64,000 bases of DNA. Origin: VAXT01 sp038040395. Its GTDB lineage: Bacteria > Actinomycetota > Thermoleophilia > Gaiellales > Gaiellaceae. The notes beneath the pieces were generated by a model. That model had not been told where the DNA came from. It worked only from the letters and a program-made list of their open reading frames with translations, and did not search any database. A program made the translations under genes and the position numbers. Below are positions 16,507 through 24,842 of the stretch, piece by piece (within the stretch, counting starts at the first letter, position 1; each line of letters opens with the position of its first letter). The stretch covers positions 134,042 through 198,041 of the forward strand of contig JBBPIJ010000004.1 of the NCBI GenBank assembly GCA_038040395.1. Direction: 5' to 3'.

Positions 16507-18234
16507 CTAGCGACGTGTGCGGTGGACGACGAAGCGGCGCTCGAGCTCTGACGGGCCGAAGGCGTTCGACGTCTGCACGCGCGCGACGTAGCGTCCCGAG
16601 AATGCCCGCACGCCGTTCCCGTAGCGGCCGTTCCAGCGGATCGTCGTCTGTCCCGCGCCGCGTCTCTGGCGAATCGTCCGCACGCGTGCGCCGCTCGCCG
16701 TCTCGATCGTGACCGTCACGAGCGCCGGATGCGCGAGCCGGAAGCCGACTCGCAGGTTGCCGCCGCTGCGGCGGACGACCATCCGCGTCGGGCGGACTCT
16801 CAGATAGCCGAGCGTGTTGTTGAGGTAGAAGACCCGCTCGACCTTCGACTGCTGAGCCTGGTCGTCCAGCGCGTTGATCACCCAGCGCCAGCGGCCCTCG
16901 GGCTCCGGCTCGCCCGCCGCCGTTCGACCGGACCACGTGAGCCTGTAGAGGCCTGGCCCGCGCTCACCGGTCTGCGTCTGCCGCGGGATCCGGTCGGGGC
17001 CGATGAGGCTCGCCGTGACGGTCGAGGGCCGCACGAGCTTGTAGCTCAACGATTGCACCTCGGCGACGCCGTCGCCGTTCGGAGACACGACCGGCTGTGC
17101 CGCCGGGGGTGCATGAACGCCGTAGTAGAAGACGAAGAGCCCGTCCGCGACTGCTCGCTCGCCGCCGGGATCGGACGGCCTGTTCAGGAGCCGTCCGTCG
17201 AAGGCCATCGTCGTCGAGCCTCCCGCGTCGAGCCCGCTCGCGGTCACCGCGCCGAGCCGGACCATCGTTTGCGCCAACTCGAAATTGGTCAGGCCGGTGC
17301 TGTAGCCCGGCTGGCGGCCGTCGACCGCGACGAGAATAATGCGCCCGTCTGCGCGCTGGCCGACCGCGGTTCGCGGATGGCGGAGCGAAAGCTGGCTGCT
17401 CGTGAACGACTCGAGGGCCCTGAAGACCGGCTGGCGGTCGCGGACGATCAACGGTCCGCCGCCGACGGCGTCGACGACGCCGCCCCATTGCGGCCGCAGC
17501 ACGATGCGAGCGGTCACGATCTGACCGACAGGCGCCTCCGATGCGAGCCGGCCGGCCGAGACCCCGCGGCCGACGAGCACGGCGCCGTTCGGCGGGATCG
17601 GCGTGCGCCCAGCGGGCTTCGCGGCAACCACGGTCCCGCTCAGATCGGTGAACGGGGTGGCCGGTGGGAATGTGTCGAGCGTGATCTCGACGGTGTTGTC
17701 CGCCGCCGGAGTCGTCGGCCCCCAGGCCGGAGTGAAGAGCGAGACGCCCTCCGGGCCGGGGCGCTGGTTGAGGTTGTTGAGGGGACGCCTCTGACTCGAG
17801 CCCTGCCAGGTCCCGAGCATGGCGACCTGCTGCACGAGTATGCGGCCGTCGTCGGTGATGCCGACACTCGACCGCTTCGGATGAGGCGGCGCCTTGAGCA
17901 CGCCCGATGCCATGAACATGCCGCTCGGCAAGCCCTCGTCCCAGGTGAAGAGATCGGCGTTGACGCCCCCGACGGTCGCGCTCGCCGAAACGCGCCTCTG
18001 CATCGACGTGACCGTCTCGCGGCCCTGAATGAGATTGTTCGAGAGGACGGGGCGGAGCGCGTACAGCCCACCCGGGCGCGGAGCAGTCATGACGTGGATC
18101 ACTTCGGGCCCGTGCGGCGTGAACACGAGCTGGCGCTCGTAGGTGACACCAGGCGTCAGCGACACCCGGCCCGCACCGGCGGACGGCGCGAACAGCACCG
18201 CAAGAAGCGCTGCAATGAGGATTCTTCGGAGCAC
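16507..18234 (-). CDS. Secreted phosphodiester glycosidase (NAGPA-like) with C-terminal FlgD/Ig-like modules
   Basis: The 575-residue product starts at GTG 18234 with a clear Sec signal peptide (MLRRILIAALLAVLFAPSAGA). The NAGPA domain spans about 60-370 and includes VGGVNADLFTWDEGLPSGMF near 90-110 and the family signature ASGLDAGGSTTMAFDG near 335. Family members cleave GlcNAc-alpha-1-phospho bonds or polysaccharide phosphodiesters. Two beta-rich repeats follow, the last (about 480-575) similar to FlgD-type Ig modules with TIRWNGRYGNGVRAFSGRY. It is secreted and may trim envelope or teichoic-like polymers made by the neighbouring genes. Confidence 0.85.
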   Translation of the reverse strand: MLRRILIAALLAVLFAPSAGAGRVSLTPGVTYERQLVFTPHGPEVIHVMTAPRPGGLYALRPVLSNNLIQGRETVTSMQRRVSASATVGGVNADLFTWDEGLPSGMFMASGVLKAPPHPKRSSVGITDDGRILVQQVAMLGTWQGSSQRRPLNNLNQRPGPEGVSLFTPAWGPTTPAADNTVEITLDTFPPATPFTDLSGTVVAAKPAGRTPIPPNGAVLVGRGVSAGRLASEAPVGQIVTARIVLRPQWGGVVDAVGGGPLIVRDRQPVFRALESFTSSQLSLRHPRTAVGQRADGRIILVAVDGRQPGYSTGLTNFELAQTMVRLGAVTASGLDAGGSTTMAFDGRLLNRPSDPGGERAVADGLFVFYYGVHAPPAAQPVVSPNGDGVAEVQSLSYKLVRPSTVTASLIGPDRIPRQTQTGERGPGLYRLTWSGRTAAGEPEPEGRWRWVINALDDQAQQSKVERVFYLNNTLGYLRVRPTRMVVRRSGGNLRVGFRLAHPALVTVTIETASGARVRTIRQRRGAGQTTIRWNGRYGNGVRAFSGRYVARVQTSNAFGPSELERRFVVHRTRR

Positions 18235-18370
18235 GACCCTGCCCGAGGCTAGCGAAAGCCCAAGAAGGAGTCCTCAGGATTTACATCTTTCGAACCGGAA
18301 TCAGCGGCGCCCGCGGCTTACCGTGAGGGCAATTCGCGTGTTCGTGTAGAGCGGCGTGCCCGCGCGAGCG
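18235..18370. other. Intergenic gap between mqnC and the NAGPA gene
   Basis: This 136-base gap holds the end of the menaquinone operon and the promoter of the NAGPA gene. A GTAAAT hexamer on the minus strand is a possible -10 but no fitting -35 was found, and no U-rich terminator is seen. Confidence 0.4.
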
Positions 18371-19450
18371 CTAGTTCCAGACGCGCACGTCGCGGTACAG
18401 CGTGTCGCGCTGCACCGGGGTCTTGCCGAGGGCCTTGATCGCGCGGATGAAATCGTCCGTGGAGGCGCGATGCGTCGTCCCGGCCGCCGAGACGACGTTC
18501 TCCTCGATCATCACCGAGCCGAGGTCGTCCGCGCCGAAGCCGAGGGCGACCTGGCCGACCTTCATCCCCTGCGTCACCCACGACGACTGGATGTGGTCGA
18601 CGTTGTCGAGGTAGATCCGGCTCACCGCCTGCGTGAGCAGATACTCGACCGAGGTCGGGTGATGCGTGACGAGCGGCGCGAGCCGCGTGCCGTCCGGCTG
18701 GAACGTCCAGGAGATGAAGGCGCGGAACCCGCGGGTCTCGTCCTGGAGCTCCCGGATCTTGCGCATGTGCTCGATCCGCTCGGCAAGCGTCTCGACATGG
18801 CCGTACATCATCGTGGCCGTCGTCGACATGCCCAGGCGGTGCGCATGGCGCATGACGTTCAACCAGTCCGCGGTCTTCGTCTTCTTCGGCGCGATCACGT
18901 CGCGGACGCGGTCGACCAGGATCTCCGCCCCGCCGCCGGGGATCGAGTCGAGGCCCGAGTCGCGCAGGCGCGTCAGCGTGGCCGGAACGCTGAGCTTGGA
19001 GCGGCGAGCGATGTGCTGGATCTCGGGCGGGGAGAGCGCGTGCAGGTGAATCGGGTAGCGCTCCTTGATCGAGCGGAAGAGGTCCTCGTAGTAGTCGATC
19101 GCGAGATCGGGGTGGTGGCCGCCCTGCATGAGGACGCCGGTGCCGCCGATCGCGAGCGTCTCCTCGATCTTCTTGAAGATGATCGTCTTCGGCAGCAGGT
19201 AGCCCTCGGCGCGATCGCCGGGGCGGCGATAGAACGCGCAGAAGTCGCAGTCGGTGACGCAGACGTTCGTGTAGTTGACGTTCCGGTCGATGATGAACGT
19301 GATCCGGCCGGCGTCGGTGCGCCGCGCTCGGAGCGCCTCCGCGGCCTTCCCGATCGCGACGAGGTCCTTCGACTCGAGGAGCGCCAACGCCTCGGCGTCG
19401 GTGATCCGCTCGCCTTCGAGCGCCTTGTCGAGAACCTCGGCAACGCTCAT
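18371..19450 (-). CDS. mqnC: Cyclic dehypoxanthinyl futalosine synthase (radical SAM)
   Basis: The 359-residue protein has the radical SAM cluster CxxxCxxC (C64, C68, C71, in NVCVTDCDFCAF) and family features GGTGVLMQGGHHPDL near 101 and the C-terminal GKTPVQRDTLYRDV. MqnC cyclises dehypoxanthine futalosine in the futalosine route to menaquinone. It is told from MqnE by the GGHHPDL segment in place of MVGGESPH. Its ATG overlaps the mqnA stop by 4 bases, so it is the last gene of the operon. Confidence 0.95.
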   Translation of the reverse strand: MSVAEVLDKALEGERITDAEALALLESKDLVAIGKAAEALRARRTDAGRITFIIDRNVNYTNVCVTDCDFCAFYRRPGDRAEGYLLPKTIIFKKIEETLAIGGTGVLMQGGHHPDLAIDYYEDLFRSIKERYPIHLHALSPPEIQHIARRSKLSVPATLTRLRDSGLDSIPGGGAEILVDRVRDVIAPKKTKTADWLNVMRHAHRLGMSTTATMMYGHVETLAERIEHMRKIRELQDETRGFRAFISWTFQPDGTRLAPLVTHHPTSVEYLLTQAVSRIYLDNVDHIQSSWVTQGMKVGQVALGFGADDLGSVMIEENVVSAAGTTHRASTDDFIRAIKALGKTPVQRDTLYRDVRVWN

Positions 19451-20208
19451 GCCGGCACGACCTCGCCTTGGATGAAGCGGAGGTCCGGGATGCGCTCTAG
19501 CTGGCCCGCGTCGTGGGCGAGCTCCATGAAGGTGAAGAGGCCGGCGCGCTCGCGCGGGCCGAACCGATAGCGCAGCTTCTCGAAGTAGCGCGCGAGGAAG
19601 CCCGGCGGATAGCCGTAGCGCTCACTCGCCTCACGGGCGAGCACCTCCGGCTCGGAGCGAGCCTGGCGCACGGAGGCGACAAGGGCGTCCTCGAGCTCGT
19701 TGATCCCCTCCGGCGGTGGGTCGAGCGTCGCCCAGACGGCGAAGACCATCGGCAACCCCGTGCGCTCGGTCCACATTCGGCCGAGGTCGTGGTGCGGGGT
19801 CGGATCCTCGAAGGCGCTCCGCAGCGCCGCGTCGCCGATCAGGAGCTTGCCGTCGGCCTCTTCGTCGAACGGAACCTGTCGGGCCTCGGGGAGAAGGACC
19901 CGCGCGAGCACGACGGAGGTCGCACTCTCGGGCGTGACAGCGACGCTCCGAATGCGCTCCAGCGGCACCGAGGAGACAAGCTGGATCGAGTCGACCGCGC
20001 CCTCGGAGGAGACGCAGAGGCGGGGCAGGAGCCTGAGGCGATCGGCGTTCCGCGCCCACTCGATCGACGGGATCGGCGCCACGTCGACCTCGCCGGCGAG
20101 GAGGGCCCGCGCGAGCTCGGTCGGCACCCCGGGGACCTCTTCGACCTCGGCATCGAGCCGGTGGAAGACCGGCGCCATGTTCACGTACGAGATCCGGCCG
20201 AGCCTCAC
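19447..20208 (-). CDS. mqnA: Chorismate dehydratase
   Basis: The 253-residue product from GTG 20208 begins MRLGRISYVNMAPVFHRL, the MqnA/MqnD opening, and continues with VAPIPSIEWARNADRLRLLP and the periplasmic-binding-protein-like fold. MqnA dehydrates chorismate to 3-enolpyruvyl-benzoate, the entry step of the futalosine pathway. MqnA fits better than MqnD because of its first-strand sequence and its place beside mqnE and mqnC. A GAGG ribosome binding site lies about 11 bases upstream, and the GTG overlaps the stop of the CdiI-like gene by 4 bases. The longer frame to 20265 would run into that gene. Confidence 0.93.
   Translation of the reverse strand: MRLGRISYVNMAPVFHRLDAEVEEVPGVPTELARALLAGEVDVAPIPSIEWARNADRLRLLPRLCVSSEGAVDSIQLVSSVPLERIRSVAVTPESATSVVLARVLLPEARQVPFDEEADGKLLIGDAALRSAFEDPTPHHDLGRMWTERTGLPMVFAVWATLDPPPEGINELEDALVASVRQARSEPEVLAREASERYGYPPGFLARYFEKLRYRFGPRERAGLFTFMELAHDAGQLERIPDLRFIQGEVVPA
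20194..20208. repeat. 15-bp direct repeat at the mqnA start
   Basis: CCGgCCgAGCCTCAC (minus strand: GTGAGGCTcGGcCGG) matches 20538-20552 at 13 of 15 positions. One copy is the mqnA start, the other is the mqnE stop/cdiI-like start, so the pair exactly brackets the inserted gene. Confidence 0.65.
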
Positions 20209-20555
20209 GCGATACCCGTCCTCAAGATTGTTCGGGCGTGCTGAAGCCAGTCGCGAATCTCCCATCCATCAAGCACAGGCGAGTAGCCCGCGGTCAGGCG
20301 CTCGACAATCTCAGTGAGTTGCCGAGATTCAAGATCGCTGGCGAGGAGCTCGTTGATCTCCTGGACAGCACCGCCGACCTGCTGCGGTCCCTGACCTTGA
20401 GCTGCATCGCGAAGAGCTGCGTCGGGTGACTCGAAGTCAAGATCGAAATCCTGGTGAAGATAGCCACCGAGGACCTGGCGTAGATTCGGGTACTGCTCGA
20501 CTCGGTCGCTCTGCACCGGCTTCAGTTCCCGCCGCTTCCGCCCCAGCCTCACCAT
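20205..20555 (-). CDS. CdiI-type contact-dependent inhibition immunity-like protein
   Basis: A 116-residue soluble protein: RVEQYPNLRQVLGGYLHQDFDLDFESPDAALRDAA..., ending in GWEIRDWLQHARTIL. The YPxLxxxLGGYxHQDxDLD-type segment at about 21-40, the Asp/Glu-rich helices and the C-terminal W-x5-W-type region match my recollection of the CdiI_2 immunity family, which neutralises CdiA/polymorphic toxin tips. No toxin gene is near. The gene starts within the mqnE stop (ATGGTGA) and ends within the mqnA start (GTGA), so it is translated as part of menaquinone synthesis. Family call is by eye. An alternative is an unrelated small helical accessory protein of the operon. Confidence 0.7.
   Translation of the reverse strand: MVRLGRKRRELKPVQSDRVEQYPNLRQVLGGYLHQDFDLDFESPDAALRDAAQGQGPQQVGGAVQEINELLASDLESRQLTEIVERLTAGYSPVLDGWEIRDWLQHARTILRTGIA
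20538..20552. repeat. 15-bp direct repeat at the mqnE/cdiI-like junction
   Basis: CCGcCCcAGCCTCAC, partner of 20194-20208. On the coding strand it reads GTGAGGCTgGGgCGG and begins within the mqnE stop. Confidence 0.65.
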
Positions 20556-21664
20556 CGGCGGATCTCGTTGTAGAGCGTGTCCCGCTGCACCGGAATTCGG
20601 CCGGCTTCCTGCACGACGCGGACGAGCTCGTCGATCTTCTGCTCGGTCTCGGTCTCCGCGCCGGCGGCGTGGAAGATCTCCTCCCGGACGACCGTCCCCT
20701 GCACGTCGTTCGCGCCGAAATGGAGCGCGATCTGGGTCAGCGGCAGGCCCATCATGATCCAGTAGGCCTTCACGTTCGGGACGTTGTCGAGCAGGAGGCG
20801 CGAGACCGCGATCATCTTCAGGTCGTCCGAGCCCGCCGTGTGCTTCCAGCCTCGCTTCTCGAAGACGGTGTTCTCGGGATGGAACGCGAGCGGGATGAAG
20901 GCGAGGAAGCCGCCCGTCTCGTCCTGGAGGTCTCGGAGCCGGAGGAGGTGGTCGACGCGCTCCTCGTAGGTCTCGACGTGCCCGTAGAGGATCGTGCAGT
21001 GCGTGGGGATGCCGAGCGCGTGCGCCGTGCGGTGGACGTGGAACCAGTTGTCGGGGTGCTCCTTACCGGGCGCGACGAGGCGCCGCACGCGCTCGGCGAA
21101 GACCTCGGCGCCGCCGCCGGGGAGCGAGCCGAGACCGGCGTCGCGCAGTTCGCGCAGCACCTCCTCGTGCGTGAGCCCGGAGAGCTTCGTCATGTGGTGG
21201 ATCTCGCTCGCCGTGAACAGCTTCAGGTGCACGTCCGGCATCGCCTCATGCAGCTGGCGGACGATCTCGACGTAGTACGAGAAGTCGACGTGCGGGCTCT
21301 CGCCGCCGACCATGTGGATCTCGGTGAACCCGGTGAGCTCGCGCTGGCGAAGCGCGTCCTCGACGAGCTGCTCCGCGGTGTAGGTGTACGCGCCCTCCTG
21401 CTTCTGCGTGACCGCGAAGGCGCAGAACTTGCATTTCACGCGACAGACGTTCGTCTGGTTCAGGTACAGGTTCTGGACGAAGTAGACCTCGTCGGTGCCG
21501 CCGCGCTGCCGCCGCGCCAGGTCGGCGAGCTCGCCGAGCCACAGGAGGTCGTCCGACTCCATGAGTGCGAGCCCGTCCTCGAGGTCGAGCCGCTCGCCGG
21601 CCTCCACCTTCTCGCGGATCGGCTCCAGCACGCTACGCGTCAAATGTTCACGCAGAACTGCCAC
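20549..21664 (-). CDS. mqnE: Aminofutalosine synthase (radical SAM)
   Basis: The 371-residue protein has the CxxxCxxC cluster at C74, C78, C81 (NVCRVKCKFCAF), HMVGGESPHVDFSYY near 118 and the shared C-terminus GRIPVQRDTLYNEIRRW. MqnE adds the adenosyl radical to 3-enolpyruvyl-benzoate to form aminofutalosine. It starts at GTG 21664, sharing one base with the stop of the polyprenyl synthase gene, and its own stop overlaps the CdiI-like start. A separate nucleosidase (mqnB type) is not in the window. Confidence 0.95.
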   Translation of the reverse strand: MAVLREHLTRSVLEPIREKVEAGERLDLEDGLALMESDDLLWLGELADLARRQRGGTDEVYFVQNLYLNQTNVCRVKCKFCAFAVTQKQEGAYTYTAEQLVEDALRQRELTGFTEIHMVGGESPHVDFSYYVEIVRQLHEAMPDVHLKLFTASEIHHMTKLSGLTHEEVLRELRDAGLGSLPGGGAEVFAERVRRLVAPGKEHPDNWFHVHRTAHALGIPTHCTILYGHVETYEERVDHLLRLRDLQDETGGFLAFIPLAFHPENTVFEKRGWKHTAGSDDLKMIAVSRLLLDNVPNVKAYWIMMGLPLTQIALHFGANDVQGTVVREEIFHAAGAETETEQKIDELVRVVQEAGRIPVQRDTLYNEIRRW

Positions 21665-22575
21665 TACGCGGTCCTCTCGACGACGGCGTCCGCGATCGAA
21701 TCGAGCTCGGCACGGGCATCGACTCCGTCGAGGTGGGTTCGCGCCTGCTCCGCGTAGCTGCGCGCCACCTCTTGCGCCTCCTCGATCGCGCCGCTCGCGG
21801 CGACGCGTAGCATCGCTCCGTCGAGTGAGCCGCCCGCGAGAGCCCGTCGCACGACCTCGTCCTCCTGGGCGGCGAGGAGGAGCGGCAGCGTCGGGATTCC
21901 CTCGCGCAGGTCGGTGCCGGCGATCTTCCCTGTCTCCACGGTCTGTCCGGCGCAGTCGAGGCAGTCGTCGATGATCTGGAAGGCGATGCCGAGCGCGAGG
22001 CCGAAGGCTCCCAGCTCGGCGCGGCGGCTCCCGAGCAGGCAGGCGGCCTCGAAAAGCTTTGCGGTCTTCAGCGTGCAGCGCTCCAGGTATTCCTCGACCG
22101 TGGTGTCGGGGCGACGCCGCTGTCCCCGCTCGAGCGCCTCGCCGCGGACGAGGGCGAGCGCGGAGTCGGCGAGGATGCCGACGCCCTCCGCATCGCCGGT
22201 CGCAGCGAGCTCGGCGAAGGCACGGGCGAAGAGATAGACGCCTCCCGCGCTCGCGGCCTCAGGCCCGTACGCCGACCAGACGGATGCCCGGCCGCGGCGC
22301 AACTCCGCGCCGTCGATCAGGTCGTCGTGGACGAGGCTCGCCATGTGGACGAGCTCGATCGCGACGCCGGCTGCGACCGGCGGATCGTCGTCCTGGGGAG
22401 CCGTGAGAAAGACGAGGAGCGGGCGGAGCCGCTTGCCTCCGGAGGAGAGCGCCTCGCTCCCGATCTCCGCCACGAGCCCCGGCCTGGCGGCCACGGCTTC
22501 GGCCAGCTGGTCTTCGAGCCGGTCGAGATAGGCGTCGAGGCCGGGCGCGGCACGAAGGGTCGCGATCGCGCTCAC
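21664..22575 (-). CDS. Polyprenyl diphosphate synthase (trans-isoprenyl, menaquinone side chain)
   Basis: The 303-residue protein from GTG 22575 has both aspartate motifs of E-isoprenyl diphosphate synthases: HDDLIDGAELRRGR (Asp84, 85, 88) and FQIIDDCLDCAG near 210, plus GGKRLRPLL near 46-54 and the KTAKLFEAACLLG segment. It extends allylic diphosphates with IPP units. Its place between menG and mqnE indicates the menaquinone tail as product (hepta-/octa-/nonaprenyl range not readable from sequence). The start overlaps the menG stop by 4 bases (GTGA). Confidence 0.92.
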   Translation of the reverse strand: MSAIATLRAAPGLDAYLDRLEDQLAEAVAARPGLVAEIGSEALSSGGKRLRPLLVFLTAPQDDDPPVAAGVAIELVHMASLVHDDLIDGAELRRGRASVWSAYGPEAASAGGVYLFARAFAELAATGDAEGVGILADSALALVRGEALERGQRRRPDTTVEEYLERCTLKTAKLFEAACLLGSRRAELGAFGLALGIAFQIIDDCLDCAGQTVETGKIAGTDLREGIPTLPLLLAAQEDEVVRRALAGGSLDGAMLRVAASGAIEEAQEVARSYAEQARTHLDGVDARAELDSIADAVVERTA

Positions 22576-23255
22576 CGGGCAGTCCCCGTGTGGAGGGCGA
22601 CGATTCCGCCGGCGAAGAGACGCCAGCGGATCTCGTCGAAGCCGGCGTCGTCGAGCAGCTTCGCGAGCCCCTCCGGCGCGGGGAACCGCCGCACGCTCGC
22701 CGGCAGGTACGAGTAGGCGGCGCCGCCCGGCAGGATCTTCCCCGCGAGCGGGATGACCCCGTCGAACCAGAAGCGGTAGAAGGGCGCGAGCAGGCCGGTG
22801 GGCCGCGTGATCTCGAGGATCGCGAGGCGTCCTCCGGGCTTCAGCACGCGTCGGAGCTCGGCGAGCCCGCGCTCGAGGTCGTCGAGGTTGCGGACGCCGA
22901 AGCCGATGGTCGCCACGTCGAACGACCCGTTGGGGAACGGGAGCGCGAGCGCGTCGCCGGAGACCCACTCGAGGTCCGGATTCTTCTCGCGTGCGCGCGC
23001 GAGCATCGGCTCGGAGAAGTCGAGGCCCGTGACGGTGCCGCCCGCCTCGGCCGCCGCGATCGCGAGGTCTCCCGTCCCGCAACAGGCGTCGAGCACGCGA
23101 TCGCCGGGTCGCACGACCGCCGCGGCGGCACGCTCGCGCCAGCGCCGGTCGAGGCCGGCCGTCATCAGCCGGTTCATCGCGTCGTAGACCGGCGCGATGC
23201 GATCGAACATGCGCCGAACCCCCTCCGGCGGAAGCATCCCGGTCTGCGTCGTCAC
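22572..23255 (-). CDS. menG: Demethylmenaquinone methyltransferase
   Basis: The 227-residue SAM enzyme shows the UbiE/MenG family pattern: MFDRIAPVYDAMNRLMTAGLDRRWR at about 17-40, VLDACCGTGDLAIAAAE at about 56-72 (SAM motif I), FGVRNLDDLERGLAELRRVLKPGG near 125 and the C-terminal GGIVALHTG. It adds the last methyl group of menaquinone. GTG 23255 is chosen over ATG 23267 because a GGGG-type ribosome binding site precedes it and it overlaps the ubiX stop by 4 bases. Confidence 0.93.
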   Translation of the reverse strand: MTTQTGMLPPEGVRRMFDRIAPVYDAMNRLMTAGLDRRWRERAAAAVVRPGDRVLDACCGTGDLAIAAAEAGGTVTGLDFSEPMLARAREKNPDLEWVSGDALALPFPNGSFDVATIGFGVRNLDDLERGLAELRRVLKPGGRLAILEITRPTGLLAPFYRFWFDGVIPLAGKILPGGAAYSYLPASVRRFPAPEGLAKLLDDAGFDEIRWRLFAGGIVALHTGTAR

Positions 23256-23860
23256 GCGTCGCCCCATGGCTTGACGAGCGTCGTGTCGAGGCCGAGTTGC
23301 GCGAGACAGCGGCCGGCGACGAAGTCGACGAGGTCGTCGATGGTCTCTGCTCCGTGGTAGAAGCCCGGAGCGGCGAAGAGGATGACCGCCCCCGCCTGAC
23401 GCAGCTTCAAGAGGTTCTCGAGATGGATCGTCGAGAGCGGCGTCTCGCGCGGGACGAGGACGAGCTTCCGCCCCTCCTTGAGCGCGACGCCCGCGGCTCG
23501 GTGGATCAGGTTCGCCTCGCCGCCGGTCGCGATCGTGCCCGCGGTCGCCATTGAGCAGGGGCACACGACGTAACCGTCGACGCTGGCCGACCCGCTCGCG
23601 TACGGCGCCGTGTAGTCGTGCGGGTCGTAGACCGTCGCCGCGGCGCCGGCCCGCTCCGTGAACCGCGCGAGCACCTCGTCCCGCGGCAGCTGCGGATCGC
23701 CGTACAGCTCGGTCGCGAGCACCTGCACGCCGGCCGCCGAAGCGCAGATGCCGACCTCGCAGTCGGCCGCCGCAAGCGAATCGACGAGACGCGAAGCGTA
23801 CGGCGCTCCGGACGCGCCGGTGATGCCGAGGAAGATGCGCAGTGGCTCGCCCGGCGTCAT
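23252..23860 (-). CDS. ubiX: Flavin prenyltransferase
   Basis: The 202-residue flavoprotein begins RIFLGITGASGAPYASRLVD (FMN-binding loop) and carries the VCPCSMATAGTIATGGEANLIHRAAGVALKE and VLVPRETPLSTIHLENLLKL motifs of UbiX. It makes the prenylated FMN needed by UbiD decarboxylases, one of which is coded just upstream of the qcr genes. In organisms using the futalosine route such a pair removes the carboxyl group of the naphthoate ring. A strong AGGAG site lies 7 bases before the ATG, so this is the first gene of the operon. The proposed link to menaquinone rests on context. Confidence 0.94.
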   Translation of the reverse strand: MTPGEPLRIFLGITGASGAPYASRLVDSLAAADCEVGICASAAGVQVLATELYGDPQLPRDEVLARFTERAGAAATVYDPHDYTAPYASGSASVDGYVVCPCSMATAGTIATGGEANLIHRAAGVALKEGRKLVLVPRETPLSTIHLENLLKLRQAGAVILFAAPGFYHGAETIDDLVDFVAGRCLAQLGLDTTLVKPWGDA

Positions 23861-23948
23861 TGCCGAGCTCCTGGCGTGCGAGAAGCAAGCCAGGGTAGGA
23901 CGCAGGGAGCGTCCAGGCTACTCAGCCTGGGCGCGACTGAGGACACCG

Positions 23949-23994
23949 CCTGGCGCAGTCTTATCGCGCGCCAGGGGCCGGCGAAGGGCGCCGG
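23949..23994 (-). terminator. Two GC-rich hairpins after the qcr operon
   Basis: Stem 1 is CCGGCG/CGCCGG at 978-983 and 989-994 (add 23000) and stem 2 is CCTGGCGC/GCGCCAGG at 23949-23956 and 23968-23975. They begin within 10 bases after the qcrC stop on the minus strand. A third stem, CCAGGCT/AGCCTGG at 23913-23930, follows. There are no T runs, so they may be factor-assisted terminators or mRNA-end stabilisers. Confidence 0.45.
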
Positions 23995-24002
23995 GCGAGC
24001 CA

Positions 24003-24842
24003 CTACTTCGAGCCTTTGGATTCCTCGAGGAACGCCCCGAGGCGCCGCAGGTTCGCGTCGCCGAGACCTTCTGGCCCCCCGAACTTCGGCATCACGTTGT
24101 TGCCGAACTTCGACGGGTCAGCGACGTAGTCGGCGAAACCCTGGACGCCACGGTTCGAGGTCTTACCGATCTCGGACAGGTCCGGCGCCCCTAGGTTCGT
24201 CGTGCCCGCGCCGAGATACGTGTGGCAGTTCTGGCAGCCGACCTTGGCGAAGATCGTCGCGCCCGCGACCGCATCCGGATTGTCGGCGAAGCCCTGCGTC
24301 TCGCCCCATGTGCGAACCACGTCGATACTGGCGCCCGGCTCCTTGGCCGTCGCGCCCAGGTAGCTCAGCGCCCCCATCGAGATGATCGTCAGCACCGCCG
24401 CGACCATCGCGACCGGCCTGCGCAGAGGCCGCCGCTCGCGGCTCACGTCCAGGAACGGGAACGCGAGCAGGAGCACGAGCGCCATCGTCGGCACGATGAC
24501 GGTGCCGAGGATGACCGAGTCCGGCCACTTGAAGACCCGCAGCAGGTAGAAGAGGAAGTAGAAGTACCAGTCGGGACGCGGAGTGAAGCTCGTCGTCCCG
24601 GGATCCGCCTTGTCGTCGTAGAGCCTCCCGAACCAGCCGGAAGTCGATGCTGCCTCCGGGTCGGGCCCCTCGTCGGAAGTGAACTTCCAGATGATGGTGA
24701 TGGCGACGATCAGGCAGACCACGAACAGGCTCATCACCGTGTCGTGGAACATCGCGAACGGGTAGAACGGCTTCCCGCGCGCCTTCACGTCCCGCTTGTA
24801 CTGCTGGAACTCGGCCCGCCGCTCCTCGAGTCTTCTGTTCAT
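24003..24842 (-). CDS. qcrC: Cytochrome b C-terminal half fused to cytochrome c (menaquinol:cytochrome c reductase)
   Basis: The 279-residue protein joins three membrane helices of subunit-IV type (about 35-52, 92-130, 143-162) to a C-terminal cytochrome c. The quinol-site motif reads RPDWYFYFLF at 89-98 (PEWY equivalent). The haem c site is CQNCH at 203-207 and M251 in NVMPKF is the likely axial ligand. This fusion is known from Bacillus-type QcrC and from some deep-branching Actinomycetota; it differs from the di-haem QcrC of mycobacteria. It starts within the qcrB stop (ATGA) and ends the operon. Confidence 0.92.
   Translation of the reverse strand: MNRRLEERRAEFQQYKRDVKARGKPFYPFAMFHDTVMSLFVVCLIVAITIIWKFTSDEGPDPEAASTSGWFGRLYDDKADPGTTSFTPRPDWYFYFLFYLLRVFKWPDSVILGTVIVPTMALVLLLAFPFLDVSRERRPLRRPVAMVAAVLTIISMGALSYLGATAKEPGASIDVVRTWGETQGFADNPDAVAGATIFAKVGCQNCHTYLGAGTTNLGAPDLSEIGKTSNRGVQGFADYVADPSKFGNNVMPKFGGPEGLGDANLRRLGAFLEESKGSK

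Noticed and set aside
20194..20552. Insertion-sequence target-site duplication around the CdiI-like gene
   Set aside because: The 15-bp repeats are imperfect and there is no transposase or terminal inverted repeat; part of the similarity could come from similar starts (MVRLGR and MRLGR).
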